A stretch of DNA of 64,000 nucleotides from Streptococcus suis (lineage in GTDB: Bacteria > Bacillota > Bacilli > Lactobacillales > Streptococcaceae). Where the stretch lies: assembly GCA_002831545.1 (NCBI GenBank), contig CP025095.1, positions 2,294,001-2,358,000 of the forward strand, in the 5' to 3' direction. The notes beneath the pieces are model-generated. The model was not told the DNA's origin, did no database searches, and saw only the letters and a list, made by a program, of their open reading frames with translations. The position numbers were made by a program, and so were the translations under genes. This document shows positions 1 to 8,793 of the stretch, piece by piece (the first letter of the stretch is position 1; each line of letters starts with the position of its first letter).

Positions 1-5
1 CAAAG

Positions 6-169
6 TATAGTCGAATGAATTAGCTTTCAGACAAGGAACTGAGGTGCAGGCTGCTAGAACAGCCTAGAGGCTGTTCTAGGTTGGAGATAAGACTTGCGAA
101 GCTAGTTACTTTCGTAGAGTACGGCAAGCCGAAAGTGACGATGTATCAAAGTTAATTCAAATGACTATA
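6..169. repeat. Small repeat element with TATAGTC ends
   Basis: No gene lies in the first 194 bases. Bases 6-28 and the reverse complement of 147-169 are imperfect terminal inverted repeats, both beginning TATAGTC and continuing into AATTA.CTTT. The inside holds a strong hairpin (54-64 pairing with 69-79, CTAGAACAGCC / GGCTGTTCTAG). The element shares its TATAGTC termini with the 106-bp repeats at 13879-13984 and 56747-56852, so it is probably a longer relative moved by the same transposase. It lies downstream of the LCP gene, which ends at 195. Confidence 0.45.
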
Positions 170-189
170 ATAAAAGAAAAACTGAATGA
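166..189. repeat. Right-end remnant of the 106-bp MITE
   Basis: The bases after the first repeat (ATAATAAAAGAAAAACTGAA...) match the right end of the 106-bp repeats at 13879-13984 and 56747-56852 with about one mismatch. A simple reading is that the 164-bp element jumped into or next to an older copy of the 106-bp element, leaving only its right edge. Confidence 0.4.
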
Positions 190-194
190 CAACA

Positions 195-1388
195 TTATTG
201 TGACCCGTTTTCATCACCAAGTACTGGCTCTGTTGAAAAATCGGTTACCTGCTCTTCTGTTGTCACAGTCGTAGTAGCCGATGGACTCCCTATTTCTGGA
301 TCCAAGCTTTCTGCCCATGGACTTGCTTCTAACAACAAGAGATTTGTATATACATCATAAACGTTTATTGGACTTGGCAATCCCATCTGTCCTTCGTAGA
401 CCTTCACGTTTGTGACTAAGCCGGTATTTTCTTCTAAGCCGATAGATTTTTTCAAAATATTTTGCATTTCCAATAGGTGTTCGCTGGTTGGTAATTGATA
501 ATAGATTGCATCAACCATTTGATCCACACCGCGCAACTGATAGGAATTCAACTTGGAGACAGAGTCCTTGTACCCCAAGAGATTTGGAATTGTCGCAGGA
601 CTAATCTCAATGTTGGTTCGCATATTATTAGAAATGGCAGTCAGAATCTTCTTATACTGGGTAAAACCGTCTAACTGAAGGAGTTTTTTTATAATAGCCG
701 TTATAACTTCACGTTGACGTCTCTGACGACCAATATCCCCCTCAGGATCATCATAGCGCATCCGAGCATAAACCAGCGCCTGTTCCCCATTTACCAACTG
801 TTTCCCCGGCTGAACAATAGAGGTGTAGGCAGGCTCATGTTCCGAAATGGATATAGGGAAGCCAAGAGTATTGTTTACCTCAATACCTCCAACCGCATCA
901 ACAAGCTCAACCAGACCATCCATATTTATTTCGATATAGCGGTCAATGGTAATATCCATCATCTTTTCGATCGTGGCAATGGCCATCGGTGCCTGTCCGT
1001 AGCTATAAGAATGATTTAGTTTTTCAACCGTTCCTGAAGACTCCCCATTCGCTTCTGCAATCTCAACCATAATATCACGAGTCAAGCTCATCATATTGGT
1101 TTCCTTAGTCTTGGGATTAACAGTTACCAAAATCATCGAATCACTACGGCCACCCTCCCAATCTCCCCCGCGGGTCGCTTGGTCCATATCCACCCCCATC
1201 AGTAGGATAGTTAGGGGCTCTGTCGCATCAATAGGAGTGATTTCTTCCTCTCCATCTAGCTGCTTATAGGTTTTTGAAATAGTACCTGTAGAAAAATTTA
1301 ACAAGCTGGCCCCGTATATTAAGCCGGCACCTAGTGTTAAACCAACAATAGCCAAAGACATTAAGAATATTTTTTTTCCAATTGTCAT
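195..1388 (-). CDS. lytR: LCP (LytR-CpsA-Psr) family cell-wall ligase
   Basis: 397 residues. LCP proteins transfer undecaprenyl-linked wall polymers or capsule onto peptidoglycan outside the membrane. A short cytoplasmic start (MTIGKKIF) leads into one membrane helix (about residues 8-28). The LCP domain follows, with LLMGVDMD near 62-69, the Asp/Arg-rich GGRSDSMILVTVNP near 79-92, SLTRD near 101-105 and GRQRRQREVI near 217-226, which carries the arginines that bind the pyrophosphate lipid. The tail is Thr/Glu-rich and probably disordered. The ATG overlaps the stop of the GNAT gene by 4 bases (ATGA), so the two are translationally coupled. The order tsaE-GNAT-LCP matches the streptococcal lytR/brpA locus; which paralogue name applies is less certain than the family. 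Confidence 0.9.
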   Translation of the reverse strand: MTIGKKIFLMSLAIVGLTLGAGLIYGASLLNFSTGTISKTYKQLDGEEEITPIDATEPLTILLMGVDMDQATRGGDWEGGRSDSMILVTVNPKTKETNMMSLTRDIMVEIAEANGESSGTVEKLNHSYSYGQAPMAIATIEKMMDITIDRYIEINMDGLVELVDAVGGIEVNNTLGFPISISEHEPAYTSIVQPGKQLVNGEQALVYARMRYDDPEGDIGRQRRQREVITAIIKKLLQLDGFTQYKKILTAISNNMRTNIEISPATIPNLLGYKDSVSKLNSYQLRGVDQMVDAIYYQLPTSEHLLEMQNILKKSIGLEENTGLVTNVKVYEGQMGLPSPINVYDVYTNLLLLEASPWAESLDPEIGSPSATTTVTTEEQVTDFSTEPVLGDENGSQ

Positions 1389-1912
1389 ACTTCACCAATT
1401 AACTTGCCCATATAATAAAGATCAAGCCATTCTCCTTCATCTGTTCTAGCCCCACGTATCTGGGTTCCTTCAATGTTGAATCCTAGTTTTTGGTATAAAT
1501 GTACTGCCGCCTCATTGCGAACCTGAACCGTTAATTCCAAACGCTTCAATACATCCATTTCCTCTGCCCAATGCAATACTTCCTCCAGTAAAATCGTCCC
1601 TAGACCGTGACCCCAGTAGGCTTTTTTTACTGCAATAAAAATATTTCCGATATGGCTAATGCGAAACTGCTTAGAGGACTTAACAGAAATTGCGCCGACG
1701 ACTTCCGAACCAACCTTAGCCAACAGGCACAATTCACGAGGATTTTCAATTCCTGCTTCGAAGATGGTCTCCATTTCATCAACACTAAATCGAAAACCAG
1801 TCTCATCCATGACCAGATAATCCGTTTCTCTAGCAACTTGATTCATAAAATCAATAAAAGCTGCTGCATCAGCTGGTTCAGCTTCACTAAAATACACTTC
1901 TTTTTCAGACAT
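1385..1912 (-). CDS. GNAT family N-acetyltransferase
   Basis: 175 residues. The GNAT acetyl-CoA fold is visible: VVGAISVKSSKQFRISHIGNIFIAVKKAYWGHGLGTILL (about 71-109, with the pyrophosphate-binding GHGLGT loop) and, near the end, NEAAVHLYQKLGFNIEGTQI, the typical motif B region. It most resembles the RimJ/RimL or spermidine acetyltransferase type, but the substrate cannot be read from sequence. Its start overlaps the tsaE stop by 8 bases and its stop overlaps the LCP start by 4 bases, placing it in the middle of a three-gene operon conserved in streptococci. Confidence 0.88.
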   Translation of the reverse strand: MSEKEVYFSEAEPADAAAFIDFMNQVARETDYLVMDETGFRFSVDEMETIFEAGIENPRELCLLAKVGSEVVGAISVKSSKQFRISHIGNIFIAVKKAYWGHGLGTILLEEVLHWAEEMDVLKRLELTVQVRNEAAVHLYQKLGFNIEGTQIRGARTDEGEWLDLYYMGKLIGEV

Positions 1913-2345
1913 TTTGGAACTCCTTCGCTAAATCGCTACTTTGAGCCCCATGAGATTCGACTGTCAATCGTCGACCATCTCCCTCTTTCTCTATACGAAT
2001 GAGCAAATAGTCATCAAATAGACTGACATCCAGTAATTCTCCCCACTCGATAACCGTTAGACCTCCTCCATAGAGAAAATCATCCAAATCAATCGAGTCA
2101 GGGTCATCTCCAATTCGATAAACATCTAAGTGATAGAGTGGCATGGTCCCCTCATACTCTCGCACAATCGTATAAGTAGGACTCTTAATCATCTGTTCAA
2201 TTTTTAATCCCTTGGCCAAACCCTTGGTCAGAGTTGTTTTCCCAGCACCCAAATCCCCTGATAATACTAGAACTTGATTTGGCTTACAGGCTTTTCCAAT
2301 TCTCTCACCAATGGCAATCAATTCATTTTCATTCTGACTATACAT
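1905..2345 (-). CDS. tsaE: tRNA threonylcarbamoyladenosine synthesis ATPase TsaE
   Basis: 146 residues from the ATG at 2345. The frame is open further upstream to 2405, but the extra 20 residues do not look like TsaE. TsaE is the ATPase of the TsaB-TsaD-TsaE complex that makes t6A37 on ANN-decoding tRNAs in the cytoplasm. Visible are the P-loop LSGDLGAGKTTLTKGLA (about residues 28-44), the SPTYTIVREYEG segment, the HLDVYRI strand and the IEWGE motif (Walker B-like). First gene of the tsaE-GNAT-LCP operon. Confidence 0.95.
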   Translation of the reverse strand: MYSQNENELIAIGERIGKACKPNQVLVLSGDLGAGKTTLTKGLAKGLKIEQMIKSPTYTIVREYEGTMPLYHLDVYRIGDDPDSIDLDDFLYGGGLTVIEWGELLDVSLFDDYLLIRIEKEGDGRRLTVESHGAQSSDLAKEFQNV

Positions 2346-2411
2346 GTCTTTAATTATACCATAGCCCCAGTAGTTTGTCATAGGTCTACTGGAAATTGTA
2401 GACAAATCAAC

Positions 2412-2444
2412 AAAAAAAATCGCAAGCCAGAGCCTGCGATTTTG
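2412..2444 (-). terminator. Terminator of the fakA transcript
   Basis: On the minus strand AAAATCGCA (2416-2424) pairs with TGCGATTTT (2435-2443) and is followed by a run of T. It sits just after the fakA stop at 2446 and upstream of tsaE, separating the two units. Confidence 0.8.
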
Positions 2445-2445
2445 T

Positions 2446-4110
2446 TTATTCTACGCTGAAAAGATATGGGTAGACTGGTTGATTTCCTTGATGGATTTCA
2501 ACCTCAACATCTTCAAATTGTTCTTCTAGCTGCTCAGCAAGAGTTTGAGCGAGTTCCTCATTACCATCTTCACCGATATAGATCGTTACGATTTCACTAT
2601 CTTCATCGAGCATTTTCTCAAATGTAGCGACAAGTGTTTCCATCATATCTGGATTAGAAACCACAATCTTGCCATCAACCATACCAAGGTTGTCATTCTC
2701 ATGGATTTCAAGACCGTCAATGGTTGTATCGCGGACTGCAGTTGTCACGCTACCACTTTTCACCTCTGCGAGAGATGCCGTCATCGCTTCAAAGTTGCTT
2801 TCCAAATCACGACTTGGATCAAAAGCAAGCAAGCTAGTAAAACCTTGTGGTAGGGTCTTAGTTTCCACAACCTTAACCGCAACTTCTGCAACCTCAGCAG
2901 CCGTCTGAGCAGCCATCAAGATATTTTTGTTGTTTGGCAACAAGATGACATTGCGGGCATTGACCAATTCAATAGCATTGACAAAATCTTCTGTTGATGG
3001 GTTCATGGTCTGACCACCTGAAATCACATAGTCAACACCTTGTGATTTGAAGATTTCTGTCAAACCTTCCCCAGCAGCTACCGCAATAATAGCATACTCT
3101 TTTTGTTCAGCCGGTTTTTGGAAACTTTCTTCTTTCTCAACCTGAGCTTCATGTTGCTCACGCATATTGTCCACTTTTACCTTGACCAAGCTACCATATT
3201 GAAGACCCGCTTGCATGACCAAACCTGGATCTTCTGTATGGACATGGACTTTAACGATTTCATCATCGTTGACCACAAGGAGGGAATCTCCAAGGTCGTT
3301 AAGGTAGTCACGGAATTCTTCATAATCAAAGTCCTTGACATAAGTAGGACCCTGGCGAAGAGCTACCATGATTTCTGTACAGTAACCAAAGGTAATATCT
3401 TCAGTCGCTACATGACCTGCAACTGACTTGTGGTGCTCAGCATTAATCATTTCAGACATAACAGCAGGTGTCGCCTCAAAATCTTCCGAAGCAATATACT
3501 CACCCGTCAAAGCTGACAAGAAGCCTTCATAAATGTAAACAAGACCTTGTCCACCTGAATCGACAACACCAACTTCCTTCAATACTGGAAGCATCTCTGG
3601 CGTTTTCTTAAGAGCACGATTAGCACCATCAAGAGTGGCACGCATGACCTCAACCGCATCATCAGTCTCTTCTGCCTTTTTCAAAGCTGCAGTGGCTGCC
3701 CCACGCGAAACAGTAAGAATTGTACCTTCAACTGGTTTCATTACAGCCTTATACGCCACCTCAACACCATGTTGGAAGGCTTGCGCCAAATCCTTACCGT
3801 CCAATTCAACCTTGCCTTTAACAGATTGACCAAAACCGCGGAACAATTGCGACGTAATAACACCTGAGTTTCCACGAGCTCCCATCAACAAGCCCTTAGA
3901 AAGAATTTGCGCAACTTCTCCAACAGTAGAAGCAGACTTATCTGCTACTTCTTTAGCACCATTGGTAATAGTCATCCCCATGTTGGTACCAGTATCCCCA
4001 TCTGGAACTGGGAAAACATTGAGTGAGTTCACATATTCGGCTTGTTTATTCAGACGAGTTGATGCTGCCTGCACCATTTCTTGAAATAAACTAGTTGTAA
4101 TTTTAGACAC
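2446..4110 (-). CDS. fakA: Fatty acid kinase FakA (DAK2/DegV-like kinase)
   Basis: 554 residues. FakA phosphorylates exogenous fatty acids held by FakB (DegV-type) proteins, feeding PlsX/PlsY phospholipid synthesis. The N-terminal DAK2/DhaL kinase domain shows NVFPVPDGDTGTNMGMT (about 30-46, Mg2+/ATP-binding aspartates), RGNSGVI and DSGGQGLVYIYEGF. The middle and C-terminal parts include KVHVHTEDPG and a DegV-like DUF1949-type end. The start is GTG at 4110 with AGGAG seven bases upstream; no ATG is better placed. The gene lies 2 bases after the Asp23-type gene, the usual yloU-yloV pairing. FakB is presumably elsewhere; the DegV protein at 51049-51909 belongs to that family. Confidence 0.93.
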   Translation of the reverse strand: MSKITTSLFQEMVQAASTRLNKQAEYVNSLNVFPVPDGDTGTNMGMTITNGAKEVADKSASTVGEVAQILSKGLLMGARGNSGVITSQLFRGFGQSVKGKVELDGKDLAQAFQHGVEVAYKAVMKPVEGTILTVSRGAATAALKKAEETDDAVEVMRATLDGANRALKKTPEMLPVLKEVGVVDSGGQGLVYIYEGFLSALTGEYIASEDFEATPAVMSEMINAEHHKSVAGHVATEDITFGYCTEIMVALRQGPTYVKDFDYEEFRDYLNDLGDSLLVVNDDEIVKVHVHTEDPGLVMQAGLQYGSLVKVKVDNMREQHEAQVEKEESFQKPAEQKEYAIIAVAAGEGLTEIFKSQGVDYVISGGQTMNPSTEDFVNAIELVNARNVILLPNNKNILMAAQTAAEVAEVAVKVVETKTLPQGFTSLLAFDPSRDLESNFEAMTASLAEVKSGSVTTAVRDTTIDGLEIHENDNLGMVDGKIVVSNPDMMETLVATFEKMLDEDSEIVTIYIGEDGNEELAQTLAEQLEEQFEDVEVEIHQGNQPVYPYLFSVE

Positions 4111-4112
4111 AA

Positions 4113-4478
4113 TTATTCTCCTACGACTTTGATATTTTGGATAAAGACATTGACGGCATCTACAGAGATACCTAGTTGATTTTCCAAGTTGAACTTAACG
4201 CGTTCTTGGATGTTGCGAGATACTTCACTGATTTTTACACCGTAGCTCATCACAGTATAAACATCGACTGCAATGCGACCATCTTCCAAAGTCTTAATCA
4301 CAACACCTTTAGAATAATTTTCTTTTCTCAAAAGTGCTTGAAAATTATCCTTGATCGCAGACTTACTAGCCATCCCAACAACACCGAAAATCTCAGTCGT
4401 AGCACCGCCAACAACTGTGGCAATCACGTCGTCAGTCAATTCGATTTGGCCGTCTTTAGTATTGATTTTAACAGTCAT
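4113..4478 (-). CDS. Asp23/Gls24 family envelope stress response protein
   Basis: 121 residues, the usual length of YloU-type Asp23/Gls24 proteins. Family hallmarks are the N-terminal INTKDGQIELTDDVIATVVGGAT segment, the FGVVGMA turn and the C-terminal GISVDAVNVFIQNIKVV strand. The protein is cytosolic with no membrane segment. Its partner is FakA, encoded 2 bases downstream; the gene pair is conserved in Firmicutes, though the physiological link is not established from sequence. RBS GAGG lies before the ATG at 4478. Confidence 0.9.
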   Translation of the reverse strand: MTVKINTKDGQIELTDDVIATVVGGATTEIFGVVGMASKSAIKDNFQALLRKENYSKGVVIKTLEDGRIAVDVYTVMSYGVKISEVSRNIQERVKFNLENQLGISVDAVNVFIQNIKVVGE

Positions 4479-4565
4479 AATTCGTTACCTCAAATAGTTT
4501 TATCACTCCATTTTACCACATTTTCTGCTTTCTGTAAAAAACAAGCTTGTTACATCGGATTTTAC

Positions 4566-4595
4566 AAAAAAAGAGTTCCCAAAGGAACCCTTTTC
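4566..4595 (-). terminator. Terminator of the opp operon
   Basis: Minus strand GGGTTCC TTT GGGAACTC stem followed by seven T, immediately after the oppC stop at 4600. A clear rho-independent terminator. Confidence 0.88.
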
Positions 4596-4599
4596 ACAA

Positions 4600-5502
4600 T
4601 TAACCTAAACGCTGTTTAGCATCTGCTGCACGTTGGAAAGCTTGTCCGACATAGTTGATACAGAGCATCATCACAAGGATGAAGATGGCTGCTGGCAACC
4701 AAATCCATGTCTTGTTTTCCAAAATATCTGCATTGCGGGCGTTGGCAATCAAGGTACCCAAACTTGGTACTGTCGATGGTAGACCGAAACCAAGATAAGT
4801 CAACGATGTCTCAATACCGATATTTCCCGCAAAGTTCAAGGTCAAGTTAACGATAATCAATGAACTTAAGTTTGGTAAAATTTCACGGAACATAATCATG
4901 AAGTCGCTTGTTCCCAATGTTTTTGATGCATTGACATAATCCAAGCTTGCCTCTGACAAAGTCCTTGTACGGAATAGACGAGCCTTGGCCGTCCAATAAA
5001 AGGCACTCATGATGAGAATGAAGTGATAGATCGTATAGTTCTTGATAACTGTTACGAACACAATGATCAACATAGTCACTGGCAAAATCATGATGAAATC
5101 GACAATACGCATCAAGAATCCGTCCAAACGACCACCGTAATAACCAGAAATCAGACCGATAGAGATACCAACAATACTAGTAATAATCGTAATGGTAAAA
5201 CCGATAATGATCGAGTTACGAGCACCGATAATCAGCTGACCAAAGATATCTTTACCACCTTCATCTGTCCCCAAGATATAGCCATTAACACCTGGTTCCA
5301 AGTAACGTCCCAAAAGGTTGACTTTCATAACTTGTTCTTGATCCAACAGAAGCGCTCCGATAAAGACTGCCAAGAGAACCGTCACTAAAATAATTAATGA
5401 GGTCAATGCAAGTCGATCCTTCATAAACTCCCGCGCGATGACACGGAAGCCACCTGGAGGAGTTGAAGCAGATTGTACTTGTTTTTTATTTTCTTTACTC
5501 AC
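4600..5502 (-). CDS. oppC: Oligopeptide ABC transporter permease OppC
   Basis: 300 residues with an N-terminal cytoplasmic arm and about six membrane helices (first helix about 33-54). The binding-protein-dependent permease signature EASLDYVNASKTLGTSDFMIMFREILPN (about 178-205) is the EAA loop that contacts the ATPases. It forms the heterodimeric channel with OppB. GTG start at 5502 preceded by AAGGAGG. Last gene of oppA-D-F-B-C. Amide- or dipeptide-specific Dpp systems look similar, so the substrate length range is inferred from family only. Confidence 0.92.
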   Translation of the reverse strand: MSKENKKQVQSASTPPGGFRVIAREFMKDRLALTSLIILVTVLLAVFIGALLLDQEQVMKVNLLGRYLEPGVNGYILGTDEGGKDIFGQLIIGARNSIIIGFTITIITSIVGISIGLISGYYGGRLDGFLMRIVDFIMILPVTMLIIVFVTVIKNYTIYHFILIMSAFYWTAKARLFRTRTLSEASLDYVNASKTLGTSDFMIMFREILPNLSSLIIVNLTLNFAGNIGIETSLTYLGFGLPSTVPSLGTLIANARNADILENKTWIWLPAAIFILVMMLCINYVGQAFQRAADAKQRLG

Positions 5503-5515
5503 CTTACTCCTCCTT

Positions 5516-6472
5516 CTATTTCACACGGATACGTGGATCCACGATACTCATGATAATATCTGAAATCAATGTCCCCAACAAGGTACCCATACCAAATATC
5601 AACAACAAAGCCAAGATGACACTATAGTCACGACTAGAAATAGAGTTATAGAATAACTGACCGATACCTGGATAAGTGAAAATATTTTCAATGAAGATAG
5701 AACCACCAATCAATCCTGTCAATTCATAGCCCAAGAAAGATGCAATTGGCAAGATAGAATTCCGGAAGATATGACGGTTATAAACAACTCTCTCAGGAAC
5801 ACCTTTGGCACGAGCTGTACGAACATAGTCCTGGCTCTTCGCATCGATAATCCCCGTACGAAGATATTGAATAGTTACTGTTGTTGACAAAATTGCCATT
5901 GTAATCGCTGGCAGAATCATATGGTGTAAGCGACTGAGAATGGCTGCAAATCCTTCTACACCACCGTCAATCGACCCACGTGTTGGGAACCAACCCAAAC
6001 TAAAGCCAAACATCCAAAGCATAAGGATAGCAAAAACGAAAGTTGGAGTTGAAAATGTCAAAAAGTTATACACGCCAATGATTTTATCTGCAAGCGAGTT
6101 TTGGTAACGACCTGCAATCATCCCCAATGGAAGGGCAATCAAATAAGTCAACACCATCGTCAATAAAGACAACCAAATAGTGTTGTTTAAACGTTGCATG
6201 ATAACATCAACAACTGGTTGTTTAAAAATAACACTCTGACCAAAATCTCCTTGCAAAAGATTGCCTACCCAACGGAAATACTGAACAGGGATTGGGTCAT
6301 AATAACCTGCCGCAATCCGTTTTTGTTCAATGATTGCTGGATCAATATTGGGGTCAATCAATCCTGTAAAGGGATCCCCCGGCATCATCTTCGCAACAAA
6401 GAACGCAATGACACTCAAAATAATAATCTGCGGAATCATCATGAGTAAACGACGTAATACTGTTTTCCACAT
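5516..6472 (-). CDS. oppB: Oligopeptide ABC transporter permease OppB
   Basis: 318 residues, six predicted membrane helices. The N-terminus shows RLLMMIPQIIILSVIAFFVAKMMPGDPF, typical of OppB/DppB, and the EAA loop is DYVRTARAKGVPERVVYNRHIFRNSILP (about 220-247). The C-terminal helix carries the usual SDIIMSIVDPRIRVK ending. ATG start at 6472, one base after the oppF stop, so translation is likely coupled. Pairs with OppC encoded 13 bases downstream. Confidence 0.93.
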   Translation of the reverse strand: MWKTVLRRLLMMIPQIIILSVIAFFVAKMMPGDPFTGLIDPNIDPAIIEQKRIAAGYYDPIPVQYFRWVGNLLQGDFGQSVIFKQPVVDVIMQRLNNTIWLSLLTMVLTYLIALPLGMIAGRYQNSLADKIIGVYNFLTFSTPTFVFAILMLWMFGFSLGWFPTRGSIDGGVEGFAAILSRLHHMILPAITMAILSTTVTIQYLRTGIIDAKSQDYVRTARAKGVPERVVYNRHIFRNSILPIASFLGYELTGLIGGSIFIENIFTYPGIGQLFYNSISSRDYSVILALLLIFGMGTLLGTLISDIIMSIVDPRIRVK

Positions 6473-6473
6473 C

Positions 6474-7415
6474 TTAGTTCTGACCTCCTTCTGGAAGGGC
6501 TACTTGATGAGTTTCTGAGAAGGATCTCAAATCGTACACACGACCGTTTTCATCATAGTATTGACCTTGCATTTCTTGATATTCTTTTTCAGCAGCCAAA
6601 CGCTTTTCTTTATTCTTCAATCGATTGAGTGGGTCAATCGTTGGAATAGCTGACAACAAACGTTTAGTATAAATGTGTTGTGGATTATTATAAATATCGT
6701 TCTTATTTCCTGTTTCTACGAAACGTCCGCGATACATGATGAACAATTCATCACACATGTGTTGCACAACACCGAGGTCATGGGAAATAAAGAGATAGCT
6801 GAGCTTAAACTCATCTTGGATACGTTTCATATAATTCAAGACCTGTGCCTGCACAGACAAATCCAAGGCAGAAACCGGCTCATCTGCAATAATCAAACGA
6901 GGATTACTAGCCAAGGCACGAGCAACACCGATACGTTGGCGTTGACCACCTGAGAATTCGTGAGGATATTTAATCAGAGCTTCTTCATTTAGACCGATTG
7001 TATCCAAGAGTTGAAGAACTTTTTTCTTTTCTTCATCTGGAGATAAACGGTCAAAGTTACGGATTGGTTCTGCAATGATGTCCAAAATACGTTTTTTCGG
7101 GTTAAAACTTGAAAGAGAATCTTGGAAAATCATTTGAACATCACGATTAAAGTTTCCTTTTTTACCACGTGATTTGTTGGTTACATCTTGTCCTTCATAG
7201 ATAATCTGACCAGAAGTGGCACGCTCTAAACCGATAATTGCCTTACCAATGGTTGATTTCCCAGAACCTGACTCACCTACCAAACCATAGGTTTTTCCTT
7301 CTTCAAACTCAATATTAACGCCATCGACAGCATAGACATGATCCGTCACACGGTTAAAGAAGCCACTACGAATTGGATAATGGACTTTTAAATCTTTTAC
7401 TTCAATAAATCCCAC
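6474..7415 (-). CDS. oppF: Oligopeptide ABC transporter ATPase OppF
   Basis: 313 residues. ABC ATPase with Walker A GESGSGKSTIGKAI (about 48-61), Q-loop MIFQDSLSSFNPKK, signature LSGGQ-type FSGGQRQRIGVARAL (about 155-169), Walker B RLIIADEPVSALD and H-loop LFISHDLGVVQH. The C-terminal oligo/dipeptide extension with THRLLSAIP-like region (IYTKRLLSAIPTIDPL) is present. GTG start at 7415 with GGGGAGG upstream. Works as a heterodimer with OppD to power the OppBC channel on the inner face of the membrane. Confidence 0.94.
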   Translation of the reverse strand: MGFIEVKDLKVHYPIRSGFFNRVTDHVYAVDGVNIEFEEGKTYGLVGESGSGKSTIGKAIIGLERATSGQIIYEGQDVTNKSRGKKGNFNRDVQMIFQDSLSSFNPKKRILDIIAEPIRNFDRLSPDEEKKKVLQLLDTIGLNEEALIKYPHEFSGGQRQRIGVARALASNPRLIIADEPVSALDLSVQAQVLNYMKRIQDEFKLSYLFISHDLGVVQHMCDELFIMYRGRFVETGNKNDIYNNPQHIYTKRLLSAIPTIDPLNRLKNKEKRLAAEKEYQEMQGQYYDENGRVYDLRSFSETHQVALPEGGQN

Positions 7416-7417
7416 TA

Positions 7418-8416
7418 TTAGGCCTCCCCTTCAAAATAGAATGTCTCATGGCAGGTACAACGAACAAAGTGATTTGGACCTACCTCGTGCATGCTCGGAT
7501 TCTCTTCATGAGCCTCTGCTCCAATCCACGGAATACGCGGAGCAAAACGGCAACCTTTACGAACCATTTTTGTAATCGGTGGCACAATACCTTCAATAAC
7601 ATGAAGATCGCCTCCTTCGCTACCTGATTGAGGATTTGACTTCAAGAGCGAACGTGTATATGGATGTTTTGGATTGGTAAAGAGCTCTTCTACTGGTGCC
7701 ACTTCAACAAACTGACCACCGTACATGACAGCCACACGATCAGCAGTCTCTGCAACTACTCCCAAGTCATGGGTAATCAAAATAATACCCGAACCTGTCT
7801 CCGCTTGAATATCATTTAAGAGATCCAAGATTTGTGCTTGAATTGTAACATCCAAGGCTGTTGTCGGTTCGTCCGCAATAATAATTGGGGGTTTACAAGA
7901 CAAGGCCATCGCAATAATGATACGCTGACGCATACCACCTGAAAGCTCATGTGGATACTGTTTAAATGTCCGCTTAGGATTTGGAATACCTACCTGAGCC
8001 AAGAGTTCCAAAACTCGCTCTGTACGAGCATTGGCATCCAAATCAGTGTGATAGAACAGCGCCTCATCAATCTGTGCACCAATCGTCATCAATGGATTCA
8101 GAGAAGCCAAGGGATCTTGGAAAATCATACCAATATCATTACCACGTACCGTATTGTACTTAGCTTCATCCATACCAATCAATTCCATATCATTGTACTG
8201 GATGCTTCCTGTGATTTTGGTATTCAAAGGGTTATGCAAGCCCATAATGGTCGTTGCCAAAGTTGATTTACCACAACCAGATTCCCCTACAATTGCCAAA
8301 ATTTCATTTTTTTGCAATGAGATGTCAACACCGTCAACAGCGTCAAAATAATCATCTCCAATACGGAAACCGACGTGTAAATCTTTAATGTCTAAAAGCG
8401 GTTTTTCGGTAGCCAC
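7418..8416 (-). CDS. oppD: Oligopeptide ABC transporter ATPase OppD
   Basis: 332 residues. Walker A VGESGCGKSTLATTI (about 42-56), Q-loop MIFQDPLASLNPLM, signature LSGGMRQRIIIAMAL, Walker B PIIIADEPTTALDVT and H-loop ILITHDLGVVAE. The C-terminal oligo_HPY-type extension contains CRFAPR and a CTCHE pair; such cysteine clusters in OppD/DppD proteins can hold an Fe-S cluster. GTG start at 8416 with AAGGAGG upstream. Heterodimer partner of OppF encoded 2 bases downstream. Confidence 0.94.
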   Translation of the reverse strand: MATEKPLLDIKDLHVGFRIGDDYFDAVDGVDISLQKNEILAIVGESGCGKSTLATTIMGLHNPLNTKITGSIQYNDMELIGMDEAKYNTVRGNDIGMIFQDPLASLNPLMTIGAQIDEALFYHTDLDANARTERVLELLAQVGIPNPKRTFKQYPHELSGGMRQRIIIAMALSCKPPIIIADEPTTALDVTIQAQILDLLNDIQAETGSGIILITHDLGVVAETADRVAVMYGGQFVEVAPVEELFTNPKHPYTRSLLKSNPQSGSEGGDLHVIEGIVPPITKMVRKGCRFAPRIPWIGAEAHEENPSMHEVGPNHFVRCTCHETFYFEGEA

Positions 8417-8793
8417 GCTTTTTCCTCCTTTATGTGCCAGCTAATCAAGCTCAATCAATTCAATATCCTTATGATTATCAAGTTCATATAATGTTTGATT
8501 AACTGACTTTATATAACTACTCTAGAATAACATATTTCTATCAATTATCATTTGATAGCGGTTACCCAGAAGTAAAAAAAGTACTATATCCAATCATAAA
8601 TCAAGACCATCCCTATTACTGACTCAATTAGAAATTGAGTAGGTTAATGTGATCCATCTTGAGTTTTTGTTAGTAGTGACTCATTTTTTGTGTACTGAGT
8701 CTACTATACCATAATTATCAGAAAATTCCAATAGCAATCTGAAAAAAGCCAAGCAAGTTGGCTTTTTCAGATTCTATTATCTTCTTTATAAAA
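8417..8793. other. oppA-oppD intergenic region
   Basis: 377 bases without a gene. It contains the terminator-like hairpin at 8736-8773 and a second small hairpin, ACTCAATT AGA AATTGAGT, at 8622-8640. The rest is AT-rich with no open frame of note. The long gap separates the binding-protein gene oppA from oppDFBC and is where processing or a second promoter could set the different expression levels. Confidence 0.6.
8736..8773 (-). terminator. Hairpin between oppA and oppD
   Basis: AATCTGAAAAAAGCCAA pairs with TTGGCTTTTTCAGATT across a 5-base loop, one bulged base, with a T-rich minus-strand arm. It stands 21 bases after the oppA stop. Binding proteins are needed in excess over the permease, so a leaky terminator here would fit; that function is inferred. 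Confidence 0.75.
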